From Streptomyces sp. NBC_00376 (lineage in GTDB: Bacteria > Actinomycetota > Actinomycetes > Streptomycetales > Streptomycetaceae), in contig NZ_CP107960.1 of NCBI RefSeq assembly GCF_036077095.1, positions 4,464,001 through 4,528,000 on the forward strand: a stretch of 64,000 bases of DNA, written 5' to 3'. Both the position numbers and the translations under genes were made by a program. Below the pieces are notes generated by a model. That model searched no databases and was not told where the DNA came from. It saw only the letters and a list, made by a program, of their open reading frames with translations. Of this stretch, positions 48,999 through 57,386 are shown piece by piece. Positions within the stretch are counted from its first letter, which is position 1, and each line of letters starts with the position of its first letter.

Positions 48999-50192
48999 TC
49001 ACGTCGCGTTCAGGGCCACCGTCGGGTGGAGCCGGGAGGCGCGGATCGCCGGGTAGAGGCCCGCGACCACACCGATCAGGAGGGTGGCGGCCAGACCGCC
49101 CGCCAGGGACCACGGCGGGACCACCGCCGTCCACCCCTGGACCCGCGCGAAACCGTACGTCGCCGCCGCGCCCAGCAGCGCGCCCGTCGCCCCGCCCAGC
49201 GCCGACAGCAGCAGCGACTCGGTCAGGAACTGGAGCCGGATCGCGCCCCGGGTCGCACCCAGCGAGCGCCGCAGGCCGATCTCCTGACGGCGCTCCAGGA
49301 CGGAGATGACCATCGTGTTGGCGACGCCCACCCCGCCGACCAGCAGCGCCACCGCGCCCAGGCCGAGCATCAGGTTCGTCAGCCCCTCGTCGGTGGCGGC
49401 CTTGGCGGCCAGCGCGTCCGAGGGACGGGAGACCTTGATGCCCGCCTCGCTGCCGGGGCTGATGGTGCGGGCCAGGACCGCCCGTACGTCCTCGACCGAG
49501 GCGTCGGTGGAGCGCTCGAAGACGGTGGTCGGGTGGCCGTCGAAGCCGAAGTGGCGCTCGGCGGCGGGGAATCCGACCATGGCCACCCGGTCCAGGTTGG
49601 GGACCAGTTCGAGCGGTTCGAGGATGCCGACGACGGCCACGCGGATGTCGTTCATCATGATCGTCTCGCCGGTGCGGGTGATGCCCAGCCGCTCCGCCGC
49701 CACCGCGCCGAGCACCGTCGTCGGGAGGCGTTCACCGGCCGGGGTCAGCCAGGTGCCCTCGCCGACCTCACCGCCGAGCGCGGAGAGCAGGTCGGCGCGG
49801 ACCGCCTGGGCGGTGACGCCCGCGGTGCGCTCCTCGGGGACCACGTCGCTGCGGCGGATGCGGGCGTCGATGTCGGCGGTGGCCGTGGCGTGCCGCACCG
49901 GGCCGATGCGCTCGACCATCGCGACCGCGTTCTTCGGCAGCCGGACCGGCTGCCCCATGGCGTCGCGGCCCGCCTCGGCGGTCAGGAGGTTGGTGCCGAG
50001 GCGGTCGAGCCGGGCCATCAGGTCCGCGCGGCTCGACTCGGACAGGCCGACGACCGCGACCATCGTCGCGATGCCGATGGCGATGCCGAGCGCCGAGAGC
50101 ACCACGCGTGCGCGACGGGCGCGGAGACCGACCGCGCCGACGCGCAGGACGTCGCGGGGGGAGAGACGGGCGGGCCTGAGACCGTTCTTCAT
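48999..50192 (-). CDS. MacB-like ABC permease
   Basis: A 397-residue permease with four membrane helices. The first follows the basic N-terminus (RARVVLSALGIAIGIATMVAVVGLSES, about 26-52). A long periplasmic-type domain (about 55-265) follows, then three helices at the C-terminus (LMLGLGAVALLVGGVGVANTMV, LLLSALGGATGALLGAAATYGFAR, LAATLLIGVVAGLYPAIRAS). It is the membrane part of a MacAB-like system in which the adaptor is encoded upstream. The start overlaps the ATPase stop (ATGA). The exported substrate is unknown. Confidence 0.85.
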   Translation of the reverse strand: MKNGLRPARLSPRDVLRVGAVGLRARRARVVLSALGIAIGIATMVAVVGLSESSRADLMARLDRLGTNLLTAEAGRDAMGQPVRLPKNAVAMVERIGPVRHATATADIDARIRRSDVVPEERTAGVTAQAVRADLLSALGGEVGEGTWLTPAGERLPTTVLGAVAAERLGITRTGETIMMNDIRVAVVGILEPLELVPNLDRVAMVGFPAAERHFGFDGHPTTVFERSTDASVEDVRAVLARTISPGSEAGIKVSRPSDALAAKAATDEGLTNLMLGLGAVALLVGGVGVANTMVISVLERRQEIGLRRSLGATRGAIRLQFLTESLLLSALGGATGALLGAAATYGFARVQGWTAVVPPWSLAGGLAATLLIGVVAGLYPAIRASRLHPTVALNAT

Positions 50193-50929
50193 GAACCGGC
50201 CTTCCGTGTACGTGGGCCGAGAAGCGCGGTACGTGGGCCGAGGGGTGTGCCGGAGCGCGAGTCCGAGACGATCTCGCCGTCCCGGAAGCGGACCCGGCGC
50301 GGCAGTGAGTCCGCGATCCCGTTGTCGTGGGTGATCACGCAGACGGTGGTGCCGGACGCGTTCAGCTCGTGCAGCAGCTCCATGACGATCTCGCCGGACG
50401 CGGTGTCCAGCGCCCCGGTCGGCTCGTCGGCCAGCAGCAGCCGGGGGCTGCCCACCAGGGCACGGGCGATGGCCACCCGCTGCTTCTCGCCGCCGGACAG
50501 CTCGTTCGGGGTGTGCGAGCCGCGATGGTCCAGCCGCACCCTGGCGAGCGCCTCCCGGGCACGCCTGCGCCGTTCCTTCGGCGCGACGCCCGCGTACAGC
50601 AGTCCGTCGGCGACGTTGTCCACCGCGTCGCGCCCGGCCGCCAGGTGGAAGTGCTGGAAGACGAAGCCGATGTGGCGGGCGCGCAGTGCGGAGAGCCGGG
50701 AGTCGGAGAGCCCGGACACGTCGTACCCGGCGACCTCGACGGTGCCCGTGGTGGGCTTGTCGAGGGTGCCCATGATGTTGAGCATCGTGGACTTGCCCGA
50801 GCCGGACGGGCCGACGACGGCGAGCAGTTCGCCCGCCTCGACGGTGAGGTTCACTCCGCGCAGGGCGTGGACGCCGCCGGGGTACGACTTGGTGGCGTCG
50901 CGCAGTGCGATCACCGGGGCCGGTGTCAT
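50189..50929 (-). CDS. ABC ATPase of MacAB-like exporter
   Basis: A 246-residue ATPase. Walker A is GPSGSGKSTMLNIMGTL, signature LSGGEKQRVAIARAL, Walker B LLLADEPTGALD, and the switch His is in CVITHDN. I chose ATG 50929, which overlaps the adaptor stop (ATGA); the longer open frame upstream is a shadow of the adaptor gene. A C-terminal tail (RSGTPLGPRTALLGPRTRK) contains two LGPRT copies coded by a short repeat near 50210-50245. Confidence 0.9.
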   Translation of the reverse strand: MTPAPVIALRDATKSYPGGVHALRGVNLTVEAGELLAVVGPSGSGKSTMLNIMGTLDKPTTGTVEVAGYDVSGLSDSRLSALRARHIGFVFQHFHLAAGRDAVDNVADGLLYAGVAPKERRRRAREALARVRLDHRGSHTPNELSGGEKQRVAIARALVGSPRLLLADEPTGALDTASGEIVMELLHELNASGTTVCVITHDNGIADSLPRRVRFRDGEIVSDSRSGTPLGPRTALLGPRTRKAGS

Positions 50930-52020
50930 GACGCGGCCGCTCCGACCTTCAGGCCCTCGCGCACGTCGGGGCCGCTGACCTCGATCCGCCCGTCGGCGGT
51001 CATGCCCGTCTCCACCCGGATCATCTTCGAGGTGGCTCCCCGGACGACCTGGAGGCCGTAGCCGCCGTTCTCGCCGCGCAGGGCGACGACCGCCTCGACG
51101 GGGACCGCGAGGACCCCCTTGCGTGCCTCGCTGACGAACTTCACGCTCACCGGTTTCCCGGTGTCCTCGCCGGACGCGGCGCCCGCCCCGCCGTCCAGGA
51201 CGACCTCGACGGTGATGCCGTCCCCGGTGCCCGCGTCGCCGCCGGAGGCCTGCTCCTCGGGGCGCACCGTACCGGCGACGTGGCCGGCCACGGTCTTCCC
51301 GCTCGGCAGGGTGACCTCGACCTTGGTTCCCTTCGAGGTGAGCGCGCCGTCGGTCTGCTCCAGTTCCGCCCGTACGACGGGCCGGGTGGAGGCGATCGTC
51401 AGGACCGGCTCGTCCGGGCCGACCTGGTCGGCGAGTGCCGCGTCGGCGGAGACCACCTTGACCGGGCCGGGCTGGAAGACGACATCGCCCTTGCCGACCC
51501 TGCCGGTGGGCTCGCGGTTGAGGGACTTCTGCCACTGTTCGACGGCGGCCGCGGTGTCCTCGTCGTACCGGACGTCGACGTAGAGCCGCGATCCGTACCC
51601 CAGGTCACGCAGACTGCGCTCCAGCTGGAGCACGTCACTGCCCCGGTCGCCTGGCTTCATCTCGCGGAACATAGGGACCGGCCCGTAGAGGAGGGTGACG
51701 GGCTTGTCGTTCAGCTCGTACAGCGCCTGCCCCATGGTCAGTGTCCTCCCTTCGGGGGCGGCGACCGTGACGGTTCCCTCGACGGCGGCCTTGACGGCGC
51801 GGCGCTGCGAGAAGTCGAGCCTGCCGTCGACCGTCGTGGACCGCACGAGGTCGGTGCGTACGACGGTCGCGGTGGCGGGCGGCGGGCCGCCGCCCCGCGC
51901 GGCGGCGCCCGCGTCGCCGCCGTCGCGGAGGAAGCCGCCGTCGCCGAGGAGCAGGACGCCCCCGGTGACGGCGGCGAGGGCCGCCGTACCGAGCGCGAGG
52001 AGGGTGGCACGGCGCCTCAC
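50926..52020 (-). CDS. Periplasmic-adaptor-like (HlyD/MacA) protein with peptidoglycan-binding domain
   Basis: A 364-residue membrane-anchored adaptor. One N-terminal helix (TLLALGTAALAAVTGGVLLLG) precedes a beta-barrel with a lipoyl-like hairpin (VKAAVEGTVTVAAPEGRTLTMGQ). A peptidoglycan-binding type 1 domain is inserted at about 130-175 (VLQLERSLRDLGYGSRLYVDVRYDEDTAAAVEQWQKS). The C-terminal membrane-proximal fold ends with VSGPDVREGLKVGAAAS. The start GTG 52020 overlaps the lipoprotein stop. In a Gram-positive this would link the ABC pump to the cell wall. Confidence 0.82.
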   Translation of the reverse strand: MRRRATLLALGTAALAAVTGGVLLLGDGGFLRDGGDAGAAARGGGPPPATATVVRTDLVRSTTVDGRLDFSQRRAVKAAVEGTVTVAAPEGRTLTMGQALYELNDKPVTLLYGPVPMFREMKPGDRGSDVLQLERSLRDLGYGSRLYVDVRYDEDTAAAVEQWQKSLNREPTGRVGKGDVVFQPGPVKVVSADAALADQVGPDEPVLTIASTRPVVRAELEQTDGALTSKGTKVEVTLPSGKTVAGHVAGTVRPEEQASGGDAGTGDGITVEVVLDGGAGAASGEDTGKPVSVKFVSEARKGVLAVPVEAVVALRGENGGYGLQVVRGATSKMIRVETGMTADGRIEVSGPDVREGLKVGAAAS

Positions 52021-52676
52021 TGCATGCCGTCCAGACCGTCGAGCAGCTTCGGCTCGCACGCCTCGCGGGCCTTCTTGTACGCCGGTGAGTCGGTGTCGAT
52101 GGACGGGGACGCCGGGTTGGGGTCGCCGCCCGGCTGGGCGTTGCCGCCGCTCATGGTCGGGTTGGTGAACCGGGAGACGCCGTTGTCCCGCATGCATTTG
52201 GCGTGCGCGAGCATCGACTCGTAGGACTTCTGCTGGTCGCGCTCGGGCTCGGCGTCCATGGCGGCCTGCAGTTCGGCGACGCAGGCCCCGTCCTTGCCGC
52301 CCTTGATGCCCTCGTTGCGGCCCGGCTGGGAGCCGATCTCGTTGACCTTGTCCCAGTCGAGGTAGCCGCTGAGCTTCGGGTCGGGGAAGTCCTTGTAGCC
52401 GCCCTTGACGCGCATGCACCGGACGTACTTCAGCTGGGCGTCGTAGAAGGCGCTCTTGGCAGTGGGCGCGGCGCTCGCGCCCGACTTGGCCGGCGTGGTC
52501 GGCGTGTCCCGTGTGTCCGGTACGTCGGCGATCACGTCGCTCTTCTTCGTGCCGCCGCCGTCACCGTCACCGCTCCCGCCTCCGCAGGCGACGGAGAGGG
52601 CGAGCACGGGCAGGGCCACGAGCGCGGTCATGCGCAGCCGGGCGGTGGCGCGGGGGTTCGTCCTGGGAAAAGTCAT
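52017..52676 (-). CDS. Secreted/lipoprotein with two Cys pairs, first gene of the envelope operon
   Basis: A 219-residue exported protein. A hydrophobic N-terminus (MTALVALPVLALSVAC, about 16-31) ends in a lipobox-like Cys with an unusual Ser at -3, followed by Gly/Asp-rich spacer. The mature domain has repeated patterns around Cys: LKYVRCMRVKGGYKDFPDP, LAHAKCMRDNGVSRFTNP, plus DGACVAEL and REACEPKL. The CMR..G pattern duplicated twice suggests two homologous modules. Function unknown. Starts at ATG 52676, divergent from the response regulator gene, and its stop overlaps the adaptor start. Confidence 0.75.
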   Translation of the reverse strand: MTFPRTNPRATARLRMTALVALPVLALSVACGGGSGDGDGGGTKKSDVIADVPDTRDTPTTPAKSGASAAPTAKSAFYDAQLKYVRCMRVKGGYKDFPDPKLSGYLDWDKVNEIGSQPGRNEGIKGGKDGACVAELQAAMDAEPERDQQKSYESMLAHAKCMRDNGVSRFTNPTMSGGNAQPGGDPNPASPSIDTDSPAYKKAREACEPKLLDGLDGMQ

Positions 52677-52811
52677 GCGCTGTACGTTCGCCGCCCCGGA
52701 TGATGGCCCCTCCATGGCCACATGATGGGAACGTAACAATGCCCCCGGCCTGCGCCTCCACCCCCGTCCGGGGCAGACGCGGGCGGTCCGGGCATGCACA
52801 TAATCGGATCC

Positions 52812-53507
52812 ATGCCGCATGTGTTGCTCATCGAGGACGACGCGTCCGTACGGGACGGAATGGAGCTCGTGCTGCGCCGGCACGGGTACGGCGTGGAGAC
52901 CGCCGCCACCGGCGAGCAGGCCCTCGCCCTGCTGGACGGGGAACGGGGCGCACGGGTGGAACTGGCCGTCCTGGACCTGATGCTGCCCGGCATGGACGGC
53001 TTCGAGGTGTGCCGCCGTATCCGCGCCCGCTCGGCGGTCCTGCCCGTCATCATGCTGACCGCACGCGGCGACGACCAGGACATCGTGACCGGCCTGGAGG
53101 CGGGCGCCGACGACTACGTCGTCAAACCGGTCACCGCGCCCGTCCTGGAGGCCCGTATCCGGGCCGCGCTGCGGCGGGCGGAACCGTCCGGGCCGGTGCG
53201 CGGGGCCGCCGCCGACCTCGCCGGGCTGGTGATCGACCGCGCCGGGCTGACCGTCACCAAGCACGGCACACCGGTCCCGCTGCCGCCCACCGAACTGCGG
53301 CTGCTGCTGGAGCTGTCGGCCGCCCCGGGCCGGGTGCTCAGCCGCGAGCAGCTCCTCGAATCCGTCTGGGACCACACCTTCCTGGGCGACTCCCGGTTGG
53401 TGGACGCGGCAGTCGGGCGGCTGCGGGCCAAGCTGGAGGACGTGCCGGCCAAGCCGCGGTACGTCCAGACGGTGCGGGGCTTCGGCTACCGATTCGGTCC
53501 GCTGTGA
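52812..53507 (+). CDS. OmpR/PhoB-family response regulator
   Basis: A 231-residue regulator. The receiver domain has the acidic pocket LLIEDDASV and the phospho-acceptor Asp in LAVLDLMLPGMDG; the conserved Thr and Lys are in MLTARGDD and DDYVVKPVTAP. The C-terminal winged helix reads LSREQLLESVWDHTFLGDSRLVDAAVGRLRAKL. It starts at ATG 52812, close behind a TAATCG box, and overlaps the kinase start by four bases. It is divergent from the lipoprotein-adaptor-ABC operon, its probable target. Confidence 0.9.
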   Translation: MPHVLLIEDDASVRDGMELVLRRHGYGVETAATGEQALALLDGERGARVELAVLDLMLPGMDGFEVCRRIRARSAVLPVIMLTARGDDQDIVTGLEAGADDYVVKPVTAPVLEARIRAALRRAEPSGPVRGAAADLAGLVIDRAGLTVTKHGTPVPLPPTELRLLLELSAAPGRVLSREQLLESVWDHTFLGDSRLVDAAVGRLRAKLEDVPAKPRYVQTVRGFGYRFGPL

Positions 53508-55102
53508 ACCGTACGGATGCCGTTGCGAACCGTAGTGACGCCGTTGTGAACCGTAGGCGTAGGGACGTCGCTTTGAACCGTACGGACAAGGGCAGGCGCG
53601 GCGCCGCCCCGACGCGGCGCTCGCGACGCCTTGTCGGCGGGCTGCGCGTCCGGCTCGTCGTCACCTTCGTCGTCGTCGCGCTCGTCAGCGCGGTGACCGC
53701 GACCGCCCTCGCCTACCGGGACGCCCGCACCGCAGTCCTCCAGCGCACCCAGAACGCCGCCGTGGACGACCTGCGGGAGCGGGTCACCGCGGTCGCCGCC
53801 GACTTCGACGTACCGCCCGACCAGCAGTCGCTGTCCCGGTTCGCGGCGAAGGTGTCGGAGGGTCTCGGCGGGAACATCGTCGTCGCCCGCTACCAGGACC
53901 TCTCCGCCGTCTCCGACTCGCTCGCCGACACCACGTCCAGGATCACCACCGAGCTGCGCACCGCCGTCACGACCGGCGACCAGGCCCGGTTCCAGCGGGT
54001 GCGGTGGCGGGGCGATCCCTATCTGGTCGTAGGCACGCCCGTCCGGTTCGACGACGGGGATCGCCGCACCTCCGGCCTGGAGGTCTACGCGATCACCGAT
54101 CTGCGGGCCGAGCGCGACGACACCGCCGCCCTGCTGGACTCCGTACGGGCCGGCATGGTGCCGGTGGTGGTGCTGGCCGCCGTCCTGGCACTGCTGGCCG
54201 CGGGCACGGTGCTGCGGCCGGTGCGGAAGCTGGGCCGGGCCACCCGTGAGCTGGCGGCCGGAGACCTCGGCACCCGGGTCGCCGTCTCCGGGCACGACGA
54301 ACTCGCCGACCTGGCCCGGACGTTCAACGAGACCGCGGACGCGCTCCAGTCCTCCGACACGGAGCTGCGCGAGCAGGAGGCGAAGGCGCGCCGCTTCGTG
54401 GCGGACGTGTCGCACGAGCTGCGCACGCCCCTCGCGGCGATGACGATGGTGGCGACCGTCCTGGAGGAGGACGCCGACCAGCTGCCGCCGGACGCGGCAC
54501 GGGCGGCCCGTACCGTCGGCGCGGAGACGGCACGGCTTTCCCGGCTGGTCGAGGACCTGATGGAGATCTCCCGCTTCGACGCGAAGGCGGTACGGCTGAA
54601 CGCGGCCGAGGCGGATCTCGCCGACACCGTACGGGCCTCGCTGGCGCTGCGCGGCTGGACGGACCGGGTGCGGACCGACCTCCCCGAGGGGCTGCGGGCG
54701 GTGGTCGACCGGCGCCGGATCGACGTGATCGTCGCGAACCTGGTGGGCAACGCGTTGCGGCACGGCGCCCCGCCGGTCACCGTGACGCTCGCAACGGCCG
54801 AAGCGGCGGACGGCGAGTGGGTGGTCCTGTCCGTCGCCGACCACGGACCGGGGCTGCCGCCGGAGGCACGGGAGCGGGTCTTCGACCGGTTCTACAAGGC
54901 GGACGCGGCCCGCACACGCGGCGCGGCCGACGACAGCGGACAGGGCAGCGGCCTCGGCACGGCGATCGCGCTGGAGAACGCCCGGCTGCACGGCGGCACG
55001 ATCGAGGTGGCCGACGCGGCGGACACGGCGGACGGACCGGCGCGCGGCGCGGTGTTCACGCTGCGGCTGCCCCTGCGGCGTACCGGAGAGGACACGGAGT
55101 GA
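53504..55102 (+). CDS. Sensor histidine kinase with repeated N-terminal leader
   Basis: A 532-residue membrane kinase. The N-terminus is an unusual repetitive stretch (NRTDAVANRSDAVVNRRRRD), coded by three or four copies of a GTGAACCGT-type unit. Helix 1 is about 49-68 (LVVTFVVVALVSAVTATAL) and helix 2 about 216-240, with a 150-residue extracellular sensor between. HAMP, H-box ([16 protein letters not shown], about 302) and HATPase (VANLVGNALRHG, DHGPGLP, GQGSGLGTAIA) follow. Upstream GTG 53504 overlaps the regulator stop; GTG 53546 and TTG 53573 are alternative starts within the repeat. Confidence 0.88.
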   Translation: MNRTDAVANRSDAVVNRRRRDVALNRTDKGRRGAAPTRRSRRLVGGLRVRLVVTFVVVALVSAVTATALAYRDARTAVLQRTQNAAVDDLRERVTAVAADFDVPPDQQSLSRFAAKVSEGLGGNIVVARYQDLSAVSDSLADTTSRITTELRTAVTTGDQARFQRVRWRGDPYLVVGTPVRFDDGDRRTSGLEVYAITDLRAERDDTAALLDSVRAGMVPVVVLAAVLALLAAGTVLRPVRKLGRATRELAAGDLGTRVAVSGHDELADLARTFNETADALQSSDTELREQEAKARRFVADVSHELRTPLAAMTMVATVLEEDADQLPPDAARAARTVGAETARLSRLVEDLMEISRFDAKAVRLNAAEADLADTVRASLALRGWTDRVRTDLPEGLRAVVDRRRIDVIVANLVGNALRHGAPPVTVTLATAEAADGEWVVLSVADHGPGLPPEARERVFDRFYKADAARTRGAADDSGQGSGLGTAIALENARLHGGTIEVADAADTADGPARGAVFTLRLPLRRTGEDTE

Positions 55103-55596
55103 GGATCCGAAAGGGCATCGCGATCACGGTCGCCGCGCTGGGGTTCGCCCTCGTGGGCTGCGGCGTCCAGCCGACCGGGGTGATAGGCGCGGGCGAGCCC
55201 GCGTCCGGTCCGACGCGCGGGATGCGGCTGTACTACGCCTCCGCCGCCGGGCTGCGCGCGGTGCCGCTGATCGACCAGGAGGTCAAGGATCTCAACGGCG
55301 TGCTGAAGCTGCTCGGCGCGCGGACGCCACCCGCCGACCAGGGCGGACTCACCTCCCTCGTCCACCTCGGCGGCTACTCGGCGACCGGCTCGGGCACCCG
55401 GGTCACGGTGCGGCTGGAGGGCCTCTACGGGGAGTCGGGACGCGACCAGGCCACCGGCCAGCTGGTGTGCACGCTGGCGCGCGCCCAGTCCGTGCTCGAA
55501 CCGAAGGTCAGGACCGACGACGTCGAGGTCACCCTGCGACCGTCCGAGGGCGAAGCGCTGGGCCCGTACCGGTGCCCTGAGTTCCTCAACGGCTGA
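55099..55596 (+). CDS. Lipoprotein, third gene of the two-component operon (GerMN-like?)
   Basis: A 165-residue probable lipoprotein: GIAITVAALGFALVGC is a signal with lipobox Cys at residue 21. The mature domain (MRLYYASAAGLRAVPL and the YSATGSGTRVTVRLEGLYGE beta-strands, then QLVCTLARAQS) resembles the GerMN fold found in Streptomyces lipoproteins beside two-component systems. Starts with GTG overlapping the kinase stop, so the three proteins are co-expressed. It may be a sensory accessory at the cell surface. Confidence 0.75.
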   Translation: MRIRKGIAITVAALGFALVGCGVQPTGVIGAGEPASGPTRGMRLYYASAAGLRAVPLIDQEVKDLNGVLKLLGARTPPADQGGLTSLVHLGGYSATGSGTRVTVRLEGLYGESGRDQATGQLVCTLARAQSVLEPKVRTDDVEVTLRPSEGEALGPYRCPEFLNG

Positions 55597-55824
55597 CTGA
55601 CCGGCAATCAGACCTCCCCGCTCAGCACCGGACGGAAGGTCCCGGACCTACACGCACGAAACGGTTCCGTGGCCTTCGGCGTGCATGTCCGGCGGGGATA
55701 CAGCCGTATGGCCCCTGTACGGATTCGCCCTCGCGCGACGCGGCGTTAACTGGGTGCGGCGGCAGGAGACGTGACGGGGAGCCCGTCTGTGCCGCCGTCA
55801 CCCCACGAGCGCTGAGGAGTTCCC

Positions 55825-56652
55825 GTGTCCGTGTTCCGTCCGTCGGCCCTCCGGCGTCCCCCGTACGCCGTACCTGCCGGTGCCTGCGCCGCCGCGCTGC
55901 TGCTGCTCACCGCATGCGGCAACACCTCCGGGACCGCCGCTCCCAAGTCCCCCTCCGTCCGGACGGGCGCCACGGCCTCCACCGGTGTCGCGGGCCCACA
56001 GGCCGACGGGCCACGAAAACGGGCCGCCCCCGGGCCGCACGCGCCGGTCGTCCGGCCGCGCGAGATCCCCGCGCTGGGACCGAAGACCCGGGCCGCGATC
56101 CCGGCGTCCTCCAAACAGGTCTTCGTCGTCACCGGCGACGACTACGACTCCAGCCTGTCCACCGCGGTCCTCTACGCCCGCGACAACCCGGCCCTCGGCT
56201 GGCTGCCCGTCACGACCCGCTGGCCGGCCCACAACGCGCTGAACGGCTGGACCGACGAGCACTGGGAGGGCGACCTGCGCTCCCCGGTCGGCGTCTACGG
56301 TCTGACGTACGCGGGCGGCCTGTTCGACCCTCCCGACACGGCGTTCCCCTACGACCGGAACCCGGCGTTCGTGGTGAGCGGCGAGGGCTTCGACGGGGAG
56401 CAGCTCGAAGGGTCCTTCGACTACGTCGTCGCCATCGACTACAACCGCACCCCCGGCGTCACCCCGCTGGACCCGGAACGCCCCCTCGGCCAGGAGCGCG
56501 GCGGCGGCATCTGGATCCACGTCGACCACGGCGGCCCGACCCAGGGCTGCATCTCGCTCCCCCTGGACCGGATGCGGGAACTCCTGAGCACCCTCGACCC
56601 GGCGAAGAAGCCGGTCGTCGTGATGGGTGACGCGGAGGCACTGGAGGAGTGA
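55825..56652 (+). CDS. L,D-transpeptidase (YkuD)-like lipoprotein
   Basis: A 275-residue exported protein with signal and lipobox (CAAALLLLTAC, Cys at about 31). A Pro/Ala-rich linker follows. The C-terminal domain has the YkuD-type active-site pattern GGGIWIHVDHGGPTQGCISL (about 232-251): His, then Gly-Cys-Ile preceded by QG rather than the usual SxGC. KQVFVVTGDDYDSS is the fold's opening strand. YkuD proteins make 3-3 peptidoglycan cross-links or release. GTG 55825 follows GAGGAG well. This variant is probable rather than proven. Confidence 0.7.
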   Translation: MSVFRPSALRRPPYAVPAGACAAALLLLTACGNTSGTAAPKSPSVRTGATASTGVAGPQADGPRKRAAPGPHAPVVRPREIPALGPKTRAAIPASSKQVFVVTGDDYDSSLSTAVLYARDNPALGWLPVTTRWPAHNALNGWTDEHWEGDLRSPVGVYGLTYAGGLFDPPDTAFPYDRNPAFVVSGEGFDGEQLEGSFDYVVAIDYNRTPGVTPLDPERPLGQERGGGIWIHVDHGGPTQGCISLPLDRMRELLSTLDPAKKPVVVMGDAEALEE

Positions 56653-56718
56653 ACGGGGGACGGGCCGGGAGGGGGCCCGTAGGCTGGAGGAAGCCCGTTT
56701 CCTTACCAGGAGGCAGTG

Positions 56719-57300
56719 ATGGCCGTGACTGGCGAGAGTGTGCTGACACAGGAGGTCTTCGAGGACCTTGCCCGTCACGCCATACGTGCCGAGGAAGCAC
56801 TGCGTCTGGAGTTCGTGAACGGGAAAATGGGGGTCAAGGCTGTGCCGGACGGGGATCACGGGCGGATCATCGCCTGGCTCACACAGATCTGCATGCAGTC
56901 GGGACCTGGCAATTGGCTCTTCGCCGAACAAGGTCTGCGAGTCGAGACATACCGCAAGGGCAACGCCCGCCCGGACGCTGTGCTCGCCCCGCTGGAGAAC
57001 TTCGTCGGCCAGGGCGAATGGGCCGACCCCAGCGGCGTCCTGATGGTCGTCGAGGTCACCTCGTACGACGAGGACACCGACCGCCGGGACCGGGTCGAGA
57101 AGCCGCGCGCCTACGCCGAGACCGGGATTCCCGTCTACCTGCTCATCGACCGCGAAACCTGTGAGGTCAAGGTGCACTCGCAGCCCGACGGAGTGCGGTA
57201 CGAGCAGGTGGTGACGGTTCCGTACGGGAAGACCGTCGAACTGCCCGACCCCGTGGGCATCGAACTGGACACCGAGCCGCTGAAGAACTGGGTCCGCTGA
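56719..57300 (+). CDS. Uma2-family PD-(D/E)XK nuclease-like protein
   Basis: A 193-residue Uma2/DUF820 protein. The PD-(D/E)XK core is visible: RLEFVNGKMGVKAVPDGDHGRI (about 29-51), then NARPDAVLAPL with the catalytic Asp (about 87) and MVVEVTS (about 111) with the Glu. It lacks a clear Lys directly after EVT, so nuclease activity may be absent, as in many family members. Streptomyces carries many copies; the role is unknown. GGAGG precedes ATG 56719. Confidence 0.82.
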   Translation: MAVTGESVLTQEVFEDLARHAIRAEEALRLEFVNGKMGVKAVPDGDHGRIIAWLTQICMQSGPGNWLFAEQGLRVETYRKGNARPDAVLAPLENFVGQGEWADPSGVLMVVEVTSYDEDTDRRDRVEKPRAYAETGIPVYLLIDRETCEVKVHSQPDGVRYEQVVTVPYGKTVELPDPVGIELDTEPLKNWVR

Positions 57301-57327
57301 CCCGGGGCGGAGCGTACGAGCGACAGT

Positions 57328-57373
57328 ACGGCGAAGGGCGGGACCGCTTGCTGCCGGTCCCGCCCTTCGCCGT
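57328..57373. terminator. 19-bp stem terminator between Uma2 and metG
   Basis: ACGGCGAAGGGCGGGACCG (57328-57346) pairs perfectly with 57355-57373 across an eight-base loop. The flanking genes converge. Confidence 0.9.
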
Positions 57374-57386
57374 GCACGTACTCCCG

